From Alphaproteobacteria bacterium (GTDB lineage Bacteria; Pseudomonadota; Alphaproteobacteria; Puniceispirillales; Puniceispirillaceae): a DNA stretch of 15,971 nt. A program made the translations under genes and the position numbers. Shown here in pieces: positions 1 to 7,031 of the stretch. Each line of letters opens with the position of its first letter. Positions within the stretch are counted from its first letter, which is position 1. The stretch spans positions 2,261-18,231 of the forward strand of contig WTHY01000184.1 in the NCBI GenBank assembly GCA_011522945.1. The letters are read 5' to 3'. The notes beneath the pieces were generated by a model, which saw nothing but the letters and a program-made list of their open reading frames with translations, did not search any database and was not told the DNA's origin.

Positions 1-3
1 CGC

Positions 4-236
4 CTCTCCAAACAGACTGACGGACAATGACTAATCCGTATTAAAGACACCTCTCCACACAGACTGGTGGGAAATAACTAATCCGTAGTGAGAGAGTTTG
101 CCAAACAGACTGGCAAGCCATAACCGTTCTGTTACGAAAGAATTTGCCACAGGCTATGGCAGGCAATGGCTATTCTGTAAAAAGCTGGCTCACCATATGG
201 AATGGCGGGTTGAATCTTAGCAAACTGTGAGTATGG
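4..236 (+). repeat. Five degenerate tandem ~46-bp units, each able to form a hairpin
   Basis: Units start near 4, 51, 97, 143 and 189 (spacing 47, 46, 46, 46). Units 1 and 2 agree at 27 of 33 core positions; units 3 and 4 form a second subtype; unit 5 is the most decayed. Each core holds a seven-base arm (CTCTCCA or TTTGCCA) and a partner arm 8 bases further on. Pairing is 97-103 with 111-117 (7 of 7), 143-149 with 157-163 (7 of 7), 51-57 with 65-71 (6 of 7), 189-195 with 203-209 (6 of 7); unit 1 is weak. Several pairs are T·G wobbles that exist only if the + strand is the RNA. The third pair is C-G in units 2 and 5 and T-A in units 3 and 4. The array may continue left of the window. Confidence 0.75.
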
Positions 237-237
237 T

Positions 238-270
238 GGAGGTCTCGGAAAGTAGGAAACCGAGACCTCC
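238..270 (+). other. Perfect 11-bp inverted repeat
   Basis: GGAGGTCTCGG at 238-248 is the exact reverse complement of CCGAGACCTCC at 260-270, with an 11-base loop. No T-run follows, so it is not a typical intrinsic terminator. It may be an RNA stem that protects a 3' end or an rRNA-like processing stem. A 7-bp stem (AAGACTT at 281-287, AAGTCTT at 292-298) follows. Confidence 0.7.
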
Positions 271-301
271 TATCGGGGGGAAGACTTTTTCAAGTCTTAA
301 C

Positions 302-348
302 TTATATGCTCGCTGATACCTTTTAGATCAGCGGGCATATGGTTTTTT
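302..348 (+). terminator. Strong intrinsic terminator, + strand
   Basis: A 14-bp stem pairs 304-317 with 327-340 with one G·T pair, extended by two possible T·G pairs (302-303 with 341-342), then six Ts at 343-348. The minus-strand reading of the same hairpin is followed by AAG, not by a U-run, so it would serve poorly as the terminator of the idi end of the carotenoid operon. No better minus-strand terminator is seen downstream of idi. Confidence 0.8.
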
Positions 349-388
349 ATACCATTAAACTAATATAAGTGGAAATTTTGCGTAAAAA

Positions 389-1414
389 TTACCAATTTTG
401 TGGTCCATCACTGAGGAAATACGCCAATCTCAGCTGATCCCGCCATATTGAAATCATATCTGCCAACGCCTGCTGATCGATTTTTAAGGTATCTGTTTCT
501 AGAGCTGCCAGCACTGGGCCGGCCATACCAGCCATATCACCGCCAAGATATAGAATGCGGGCAATATCAAGCCCATCACGTATACCCCCTGAGCCTATTA
601 AGCAGCTATCGGGGCAGGCTGAGCGTGCTAATGGCATTATATCAGCAGTATTGTGGCCCCAATCCAGAAACGGTGCTAGATAAGCCTGTGTGCGTGTATC
701 TGAGGCTTCTGGACGGGCAGCTTCAATACGTGCCCAATTTGTCCCACTTTTGCCAGCAATATCAAGGATACGCACCCCAATAGCAGTAAGCTGCTTGCAG
801 ATTTTTGGTGATAAGCCAGCACCGACCTCTTTTACGATTACAGGGACTTCTGATTTATGCACCAAAGCGTCAAGCGCCTCTAAAATGCCACGCCAGTCCG
901 TTTCTCCTTCAGGTTGGGAGGCCTCCTGTAGCGGATTAAGATGGATCGCAATAGCATCTGCTTCCAAATCATCAATCGCGCGCTGTGCAAGGGCTAGACC
1001 TCCTGATTTTGCCAGTTGAACGCCGCCTAAATTGCCGATTAACGGCATTTTTGGCATTAAAGCACGCATTTCGCGCTGACTTCGGCCATGGGCAAGGCCA
1101 GCGCGCTGTGATCCCACCCCAAGGGCAATAGCCTCTGATTCAGCAACTTCTGCCAAAGCCAGATTAATACGATCTGCCCTATCAGTCCCACCTGTCATAC
1201 CCGTAATAAGAAGTGGCATAGATAAGGTCTTGCCGAGAAAGGCTTTACTCGTGCGCACATCTATCAGGTTACGCTCTGGCAGGGCGCAATGTGGCAAATC
1301 TATATGATCTAGGGGGTGTATATGCATATCCGTCTTAGTCGCTTCGGATTTTGCTAAATCCAAGTGAATGTCCTTGCGCTCTGCAGCTTGTTTATCACTC
1401 TTAATGGTGCTCAT
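389..1414 (-). CDS. idi: Type 2 isopentenyl-diphosphate isomerase (FMN-dependent)
   Basis: The enzyme interconverts isopentenyl and dimethylallyl diphosphate in the cytoplasm and supplies both C5 units to the geranylgeranyl diphosphate synthase of this operon. At 341 residues it is of normal length for the type 2 (TIM-barrel, FMN and NADPH) family. Visible family motifs are RKDIH (13-17), TGMTGG (71-76), GVGSQR (99-104), HLNPLQE (158-164, with the Gln and Glu expected at the active site and metal), VKEVGAG (194-200), AGKSGTNWARIE (220-231) and the FMN phosphate loop GSGGIRDG (274-281). It is the last gene of the operon; its ATG overlaps the blh stop as ATGA, so translation is probably coupled. 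The type 1 (nudix) isomerase is excluded by these motifs. Confidence 0.95.
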   Translation of the reverse strand: MSTIKSDKQAAERKDIHLDLAKSEATKTDMHIHPLDHIDLPHCALPERNLIDVRTSKAFLGKTLSMPLLITGMTGGTDRADRINLALAEVAESEAIALGVGSQRAGLAHGRSQREMRALMPKMPLIGNLGGVQLAKSGGLALAQRAIDDLEADAIAIHLNPLQEASQPEGETDWRGILEALDALVHKSEVPVIVKEVGAGLSPKICKQLTAIGVRILDIAGKSGTNWARIEAARPEASDTRTQAYLAPFLDWGHNTADIMPLARSACPDSCLIGSGGIRDGLDIARILYLGGDMAGMAGPVLAALETDTLKIDQQALADMISIWRDQLRLAYFLSDGPQNW

Positions 1415-2268
1415 GATGCAGCCTTCTGTGCTTTATCTATTTGTGCACTGCCTGACAAAGAAGATGTTGAGGGTCTGAATATGAAATCTATGAGCAGCAT
1501 ATGCGGCACGGTGAGGGCAGCAAGTCCAATAAAAACAATTTGTAGGGCCGCCGCATAATCGCCAAGTCGCGGGGCTAGATACCAGAAGGCTGTTACAGCA
1601 AATAACCATGATAAAGAGGTGAGGACAGCAGCTCCCAAAATCAAATGTCTGCGCATATAGCTTTGCCGTAATTGGCGCCAAATATCTCGGAAATGGTTAC
1701 GTGAATGGACACAGCAGAAATATACGGCAAACCCGGCAAGCGGTGGCAGTAGGGTCAGCAGAGCCAATAACAGCATAAATTCCAATCCCCACAGACGTTC
1801 TGATTTTCGCATGAAGGAGATGATAAGCGCTACTATACTAGCCAATACCCATAAAGGCGCAGCAAAGGCGATTGCTGTTATGATAAGCCGTGCTTCAGCT
1901 CCCGATAAAATCTCAAAAATCGGTAAAACACTATCTCTATGTTCAAGTGGCAGGTAAATCACAGTCAGGCCACCGCTCGCTATTATCCGGCTAATACGTG
2001 CTATACGGCCATGCAAAACAGGCTCGCTCATACCAAAATGGAAAAGTGATATCAGAAGAAACATGCCAAGGCTTATAACCGGAATGCTAAGCCAAGTGAT
2101 AAGGGTTAAAACCGCAAGGGTCACATACAAAGCTAGAAATATGATCATACGAGGCAGGCTATCAAATAGCCTTGTGCGCATAGCAGCCGCGCCATCAAAG
2201 GCGCCGTGCGGCAAGCCAATTAGAAAAACAGCAAGTAGGGCTATTATGTCAGCTAGGGAAATGCTCAT
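1411..2268 (-). CDS. blh: Beta-carotene 15,15'-dioxygenase, Brp/Blh family
   Basis: An integral membrane oxygenase that cleaves beta-carotene at its centre to give two all-trans retinal molecules, the chromophore of the proteorhodopsin encoded upstream. The 285-residue protein is almost wholly hydrophobic with several membrane segments. The histidines expected to bind the iron are visible: GLPHGAFD (H21), LFHFG (H77), VHSRNH (H188 and H192) and VPHML (H256). It lies between crtY and idi with 4-base ATGA overlaps on both sides. It is not related to the soluble RPE65-type carotenoid oxygenases. No crtW or crtZ is present, so the pathway in this window ends in retinal and not in xanthophylls. 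Confidence 0.95.
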   Translation of the reverse strand: MSISLADIIALLAVFLIGLPHGAFDGAAAMRTRLFDSLPRMIIFLALYVTLAVLTLITWLSIPVISLGMFLLISLFHFGMSEPVLHGRIARISRIIASGGLTVIYLPLEHRDSVLPIFEILSGAEARLIITAIAFAAPLWVLASIVALIISFMRKSERLWGLEFMLLLALLTLLPPLAGFAVYFCCVHSRNHFRDIWRQLRQSYMRRHLILGAAVLTSLSWLFAVTAFWYLAPRLGDYAAALQIVFIGLAALTVPHMLLIDFIFRPSTSSLSGSAQIDKAQKAAS

Positions 2269-3356
2269 GATTTAGATCTACCAGATATCACGCTGAGCGC
2301 ACTAAGAGAAAACGGCATTTTAGGCATGGCCAAGATTATTTTCAGCAAAGTTGTAAATTTAGCCTGGCCTGACATGAAGCGTGCAAATTCAGTTCCGGTT
2401 AGGCGTCCAGCCATTGCCATGAATAGGTTTGGCCCTAGGGGCTGATAGCGATGAAGTACATCTAAAAAAACGCGGTCCATCCATATATCAACAGCACTAT
2501 GTGGTGGTCTTGCCTCTAGATTGTGATCTGTGCTCATATCAAAAATCTGCTTTTGAATAAAACCAAATGCATAGCCTGATGAAGGGCGTATTGCACCACC
2601 TGCCCCGCCAATGAATTTATGTCTTTTATCTATTGGCGTGCGTTCTTTGGCGCTTTCCATTGGAATTACGCCGGCTTCACGGCGTATTTCTGTAAATTCT
2701 GAAATGCCAAAAATATCATTCAGATAGGTTGTGATATCTGTTTCATATACGCTTTCTGGCAATGTTTCTGTTGTAAAATAGGTAGATTCCACGAGTGCGC
2801 GTCTATCTGTGAAGGGCAGCATATATAAAAAATGTATGCCGCGAGACTGATCTGTGCGGAAATCCATGAGAATTGCTGTATCCGGGTCAAAGACAGCCTT
2901 ATCTGTTTTTATCTCTATTCCCAGAAAATGTTGGAGCAGGGCGCCCTTAGAGGGTGCCTTTGGCCGGCTATCCGCTACAATATCTGCTTCCGGCAGGGCT
3001 GCATCTTCGGGGAGTTTTTGAGGATAATGCGCAATATCGCCTAGCTGAGCCCGGCAGTCGGAAAGCCAGTTCTGCGCCGATAAAGCATGATAGGGGTGCT
3101 GAGCGCTAATATGCGTTATCGTGCTTTTATGGTCACAGATTTGCCATCTCTGCCAATGTTTGGTTGAGAGCTTGGATGCTGCTTCGAGATGCGGCATCTG
3201 CCAAAAGCCCCAAATATGGTCTGGGCGGCTATCATCGGGTCCATAAAGGCTTATCTGTGTGTGTTTTCGCTTTATCAGGCGTGCCGCAAGAGACAGGCCG
3301 GCACAGCCCGCCCCTATGATGGCAACATGCTGTTTCGTCTGTGATGTAGCGCTCAA
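2265..3356 (-). CDS. crtY: Lycopene beta-cyclase (CrtY type)
   Basis: Converts the two psi ends of lycopene to beta rings to give beta-carotene. The 363-residue size fits bacterial CrtY. An N-terminal dinucleotide-binding motif GAGCAGLSLA (15-24) is followed by the family patterns MDFRTDQ (164-170), FLYMLPFTDRRALVEST (176-192), GVIPM (229-233), GAIRPSSGYAF (254-264) and LTGTEFARFM (319-328). The start codon is TTG, not ATG: it overlaps the crtB stop as TTGA, and the FAD motif begins 14 residues later, so no better start exists. The end overlaps blh as ATGA. Expression therefore probably depends on coupled re-initiation after crtB. Confidence 0.95.
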   Translation of the reverse strand: MSATSQTKQHVAIIGAGCAGLSLAARLIKRKHTQISLYGPDDSRPDHIWGFWQMPHLEAASKLSTKHWQRWQICDHKSTITHISAQHPYHALSAQNWLSDCRAQLGDIAHYPQKLPEDAALPEADIVADSRPKAPSKGALLQHFLGIEIKTDKAVFDPDTAILMDFRTDQSRGIHFLYMLPFTDRRALVESTYFTTETLPESVYETDITTYLNDIFGISEFTEIRREAGVIPMESAKERTPIDKRHKFIGGAGGAIRPSSGYAFGFIQKQIFDMSTDHNLEARPPHSAVDIWMDRVFLDVLHRYQPLGPNLFMAMAGRLTGTEFARFMSGQAKFTTLLKIILAMPKMPFSLSALSVISGRSKS

Positions 3357-4288
3357 GGGCGCATATCCGGCAGTAAGGGGATATGTAGCGCTGTTTCATG
3401 CCAATCTGGCAGACGGCGCCTAAGAATAAGTGGTAAATTTTTGAGGCTAATGCGAAGCTTTGTAGCCTTACTTGTGACAGTGCGGCCATCATGCCAATTT
3501 GTGCCGTTATTTTGCAGTTGAACACCAATCTGACGATAAACAGAGCCGGCTATAGCAATGGCTAGGCGGGCACGAACAGGCAGCGCGCCAAGACCTAGTA
3601 AGCCGCTCTCATAATAGCGGTCTGCCAGTTCCAGAACTCTGTCTATCGCATCTGAGATAATGATAGCATCTTGTGATTGTGGGTTTTCAGCTGCTGTGCA
3701 AATCTCTGTTGCACTCATGCCGCCAACCCAGCTTGCTGGCAGGTAGCGCCGCCCCATTTTTGCATCTTCCAGAACATCTCTGGCGATATTGGTAAGCTGC
3801 ATCGCAATACCAAGGTCAAGAGCATGTGCATGTGCCTGACGGTCATGGCACCCTAATAATGGGGTCATTAACAGACCAACAGTGCCTGCAACATGATAGG
3901 CATAGCGGATGAGTTCAGTCTCATCAGATACAGCTACGAGTTTTTGATCTTGCAATAATCCATCTATTAAGTGACGCAGAGCACGTTTTGGAAGTTTATG
4001 CTCTATCATAAAGGGCAAAAAACTATCTAGAGCTGGGTCAGATACATGTGTATCTCCTGCCAGACGGTCTCTGATTATCTTCAGACGTGCTGCCCCATTT
4101 TCGATATCGCCATCTGCGAGATCATCCATTAACCGGCAGAATGCATAAAGGCGTGCGGCCTTTTTGCCTGTTTCATCGCCAAGGAATTGACGTGCCCAAT
4201 GGAAGCTACGGCCATTGTGACGCAAAATTGTATCCGCATCTGATGCGATATCAATCTGGTTATGTGTGTTCAAAACTAATTGTGACAT
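3353..4288 (-). CDS. crtB: Phytoene synthase
   Basis: Condenses two geranylgeranyl diphosphates head to head into 15-cis-phytoene. The 311-residue protein carries both Mg-binding aspartate motifs of the squalene/phytoene synthase family: LMDDLAD (53-59) and NIARDVLEDAKMGRRYLP (167-184). Also visible is VAGTVG (133-138). The ATG has GAGG at 4298-4301, nine bases upstream. It lies 50 bases after the crtI stop and runs into crtY with a TTGA overlap. Confidence 0.95.
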   Translation of the reverse strand: MSQLVLNTHNQIDIASDADTILRHNGRSFHWARQFLGDETGKKAARLYAFCRLMDDLADGDIENGAARLKIIRDRLAGDTHVSDPALDSFLPFMIEHKLPKRALRHLIDGLLQDQKLVAVSDETELIRYAYHVAGTVGLLMTPLLGCHDRQAHAHALDLGIAMQLTNIARDVLEDAKMGRRYLPASWVGGMSATEICTAAENPQSQDAIIISDAIDRVLELADRYYESGLLGLGALPVRARLAIAIAGSVYRQIGVQLQNNGTNWHDGRTVTSKATKLRISLKNLPLILRRRLPDWHETALHIPLLPDMRP

Positions 4289-4338
4289 GCTTGCCGGCCT
4301 CTATCCCAACTGTATTGCCTTTATATGCGGCATGCAAT

Positions 4339-5877
4339 TTATTTGCCGGTTTTTGCCACTTCTGTCTCTGAGACAAGTTGTTCCACAACTTTTGCAGAAC
4401 ACAATACACCAGGCATACCGGCCCCTGGATGTGCGCCTGCGCCTGCGAAATATAAGTTTGGTAGATGCGGATCACGATTATGATACCTGAACCAGGCAGA
4501 TTGTGTGAAATTTGGTGCGATTGAAAATCCGGCGCCATGCATTGAACGGTAATTTGTCTTGAAATCTTCGGGGCCCATCCAGAAATCATCTGAAATGCTG
4601 TCTGATAAACCAGGCATGATGGTCCTATCAAGAGAGGCAACTATGCGATCTCGTAATTTTGGACCTTCCACTTGCCAATCCACATTCCCTTGAAGATTTG
4701 GCACCGGACATAAAACATAAAAACTATCCTGACCGTCAGGGGCAAAGCTTTTATCAGTGGCTGTTGGGCGGTGTAGATATAAAGAAAAATCGTCTGATAA
4801 AATCTCTCGATTGAATATATCATGCAAGAGTGACTGATATCTCTTACCCATCCAGATTGTATGATGTGCAATATCAGGATAGGCTGTCTTGGTGCCAAAA
4901 AATAGCACATATAGCCCCATAGAGTAGCGTGTTGCAGATTCTGGCAAAGCTTTTTTCCATTTGCCGCGTTGGGACGGCAGCATCTGTTTATAAATTGTCG
5001 GCGGATCACCATTACAAATGACGTTATCTGCAGCAAAACAGCGACCATCTGTGCTGACAACACCTGATGCGCGCCCCGCATCTGTTGTGATCTCTGCAAC
5101 ATCTGTATTCAGAATAATGTCGATGCCTTGGCGTTCCATCAAAGCACGCAATTCTGCGACAAGCTTGCCTGTGCCACCCATGCAGAAATACACACCCCAG
5201 CGTCTCTCCAGATAATGGATGAGGGCATAAATCGATGTTGTGTCAAACGGGTTGCCGCCAACAAGAAGGGGATGTATGGAAAAGGCCTGCCGTAATTGCG
5301 GATGTTGAATATGCTTATTCACGAGACCAGCCACAGTCAAATAGCTGCGCAAACGCAGCAAGGACGGGATCTGACTCAACATAGATCTGAACTTGGTAAA
5401 TGGCTTATCGGCAAGTTGTGAAAACCCAACATCAAATATCTGTTTTGATGTGTTTATGAGTTTGCGATACCCTTCTATATCAGCAGGATTATATTTTGCG
5501 ATTTCCTCATTCGTGTCTTCAATAGAGGGTCGATAGTCAAAAAAACTATCTGTTTCATCAAAATAGAATCGGTACCAGGGATCAAGCGGCTTAAATTCCA
5601 AATAATCTTCGCGCTTTTCACCAAAAAGCTCGAATAATTCATCAAATAAAAATGGTGCGGTGATAACAGTGGGTCCGGCGTCATGTTTGAAACCACCACG
5701 CTTAAAAACTTGTGCCCGACCGCCAATTTCATCTAGCCGTTCAATGAGCGTAACCTTATGACCACGGGCGCGCATACGCAACGCTGATGCGATACCGCCG
5801 AAACCGCCGCCGATCACGATTGTATGCGGCATAGTCTTATTCGATTTTGTATTATTTTGAAAATGTAAGCCGTCCAT
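4339..5877 (-). CDS. crtI: Phytoene desaturase, lycopene-forming (CrtI type)
   Basis: FAD-dependent desaturase that converts phytoene to lycopene for the CrtY cyclase. The dinucleotide fold is VIGGGFGGIASALRMRARGH (21-40), followed by the conserved GGRAQVF (52-58) and GGFKHDAGPTVI (61-72). The C-terminal family signature LYFAGAGAHPGAGMPG is at 475-490. At 512 residues it matches the usual length. The start is uncertain: ATG at 5877 gives 15 extra residues ahead of MPHTIVIGGG, whose ATG is at 5832. Neither has a clear Shine-Dalgarno sequence; the shorter form fits the family N-terminus better. It lies 32 bases after the crtE stop (77 from the inner start). Four-step specificity is inferred from the crtY and blh that follow. 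Confidence 0.95.
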   Translation of the reverse strand: MDGLHFQNNTKSNKTMPHTIVIGGGFGGIASALRMRARGHKVTLIERLDEIGGRAQVFKRGGFKHDAGPTVITAPFLFDELFELFGEKREDYLEFKPLDPWYRFYFDETDSFFDYRPSIEDTNEEIAKYNPADIEGYRKLINTSKQIFDVGFSQLADKPFTKFRSMLSQIPSLLRLRSYLTVAGLVNKHIQHPQLRQAFSIHPLLVGGNPFDTTSIYALIHYLERRWGVYFCMGGTGKLVAELRALMERQGIDIILNTDVAEITTDAGRASGVVSTDGRCFAADNVICNGDPPTIYKQMLPSQRGKWKKALPESATRYSMGLYVLFFGTKTAYPDIAHHTIWMGKRYQSLLHDIFNREILSDDFSLYLHRPTATDKSFAPDGQDSFYVLCPVPNLQGNVDWQVEGPKLRDRIVASLDRTIMPGLSDSISDDFWMGPEDFKTNYRSMHGAGFSIAPNFTQSAWFRYHNRDPHLPNLYFAGAGAHPGAGMPGVLCSAKVVEQLVSETEVAKTGK

Positions 5878-5909
5878 GTGATCTTATAGGGCCATGGGAT
5901 GTCTTTGGA

Positions 5910-6944
5910 TCAACTGACTGCCGCGGTTTCACATCTGGCGGCCATTTGCCGGCAGACATGTTGCACTTGGGTCTGAATTGGACCGACAACCGCTAGGCAA
6001 TCAGCTGGTAAGGCTGCTGCAGAGCTATCAGCATCACTTAATATTGATAATAGCTGTTCTGCAGTGTTTAGCGGTGCGGCAGATGACAGCATTTTTTGTT
6101 GCCAGACTGCCATATGGTCATCACTGCCAGAATTCAGCCATCTGGTAAATGCGTCAGTCTCCTGCTGATTTAGCGTGTCAATAAATTGTACAATCACAGC
6201 ATTCGGTGCACGTCTGGCAAGGTCAGAATTTGGATTTGCTGCACCATCAGTGCCAAGGACATTTTGAATGTCATTTGCAATTTGATAGCAAGTGCCAGCG
6301 GCTGTAAAGAAACCTGTCAACGGGCCAAGCAGGTCAGTGCGCCCAGCAAGTAAAGCAATACCTTCCACAGGAGCGATAAATAATGGTGCTGTTTTGCCCG
6401 CGCTAATCTGCAGATAGCGCTTCCAGTCAGGATATGCTGATTGTTCGAACTCCATCGCCTGACCAGTTGTTGTCGTTTTCATGTGACGCGCAAGAAGCGC
6501 TGGCAGCCCGGCAATTTTGCCAAGCCGAGATGCTTCTGCAGCAAGTTCAAATGACAGGCCGATAAGCCAATCACCAAGTGCAAGGGCGGTATTGCGGCCA
6601 TATTTAGCCCAGACAGATGCGCGGCCTCGCCGCAGCATATCGCCATCACAGATATCATCATGCACCAATGAGGCATTATGCAGAATTTCAACAGCAACAG
6701 CCCAGTGCATAGCAACATCAGTTTCTGTGCCAAAGGCGTCCGCCGCCATCATTGTCATGCGTGCGCGTAGTTGTTTTCCTGGCTTGTCAAAATGGTGCAG
6801 TGCTGCCTCATGCAAGGCATGTCCCTTTGGCGGTAGATGGCTTGTCAGGAATTTATGCAGTGTTTCACTGTTTGAGATTTGCTCTTGGTGACGTGGCTTA
6901 GGGCTCGTCACACTCTCAGCGGCAATGTAGGCGTCTGGTTTCAT
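5910..6944 (-). CDS. crtE: Geranylgeranyl diphosphate synthase (polyprenyl synthase family)
   Basis: Adds isopentenyl diphosphate stepwise to give the C20 precursor used by CrtB. The first aspartate-rich motif is intact (VHDDICDGDMLRRG, 94-107; Asp96, Asp97, Asp100), as are GKQLRARM (56-63) and the central GQAMEFEQ (161-168). The second motif, normally DDxxD, reads ANDIQN (223-228), so two of the usual three acidic residues are Asn, and the expected GK-x-TLP element downstream reads ARRAPNAVIV. Function is nevertheless likely from its place at the head of the carotenoid operon. GGAG at 6953-6956 lies eight bases before the ATG. The gene is 87 bases downstream of the rhodopsin gene, with a terminator in the gap. 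Confidence 0.9.
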   Translation of the reverse strand: MKPDAYIAAESVTSPKPRHQEQISNSETLHKFLTSHLPPKGHALHEAALHHFDKPGKQLRARMTMMAADAFGTETDVAMHWAVAVEILHNASLVHDDICDGDMLRRGRASVWAKYGRNTALALGDWLIGLSFELAAEASRLGKIAGLPALLARHMKTTTTGQAMEFEQSAYPDWKRYLQISAGKTAPLFIAPVEGIALLAGRTDLLGPLTGFFTAAGTCYQIANDIQNVLGTDGAANPNSDLARRAPNAVIVQFIDTLNQQETDAFTRWLNSGSDDHMAVWQQKMLSSAAPLNTAEQLLSILSDADSSAAALPADCLAVVGPIQTQVQHVCRQMAARCETAAVS

Positions 6945-6982
6945 ATCGCCAGCTCCAAACAGTATCAGCTAAAAAAAATTGC

Positions 6983-7024
6983 AAAAAGAAAAAACGGGGC
7001 AGAACCGCTGGGTCCTGCCCCGTT
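6983..7024 (-). terminator. Intrinsic terminator between rhodopsin and crtE
   Basis: On the minus strand AACGGGGCAG (7024-7015) pairs perfectly with CTGCCCCGTT (7002-6993) around a 12-base loop, followed by a run of Ts broken by one C. On the + strand the hairpin is not followed by Ts. It begins 8 bases after the rhodopsin stop codon. It should end most rhodopsin transcripts and let only part continue into crtE, for which I see no separate promoter. Confidence 0.88.
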
Positions 7025-7031
7025 AAATGAG

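Larger units (their letters stand above)
1..348 (+). ncRNA. Candidate structured RNA or structured 3' UTR, 5' end outside window
   Basis: No open reading frame here looks like a gene. The whole stretch is a series of + strand hairpins: five repeat hairpins (4-236), an 11-bp stem (238-248 with 260-270), a 7-bp stem (281-287 with 292-298) and a 14-bp terminator stem followed by six Ts. Strand-specific G·U pairs and a + strand terminator both point to a transcript reading left to right. It could be an independent RNA, or the 3' UTR of a gene to the left. I recognise no known family; it does not resemble tmRNA, 6S RNA or RNase P. The existence of the transcript is inferred, not seen. Confidence 0.45.

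Noticed and set aside
1..236. CRISPR array
   Set aside because: The units are contiguous and degenerate with no unique spacers of constant size between identical repeats, and no cas gene is present.
1..348. tmRNA, 6S RNA or tRNA cluster
   Set aside because: No CCA end, T-loop or tag frame, no long bubble hairpin, and no cloverleaf could be drawn.
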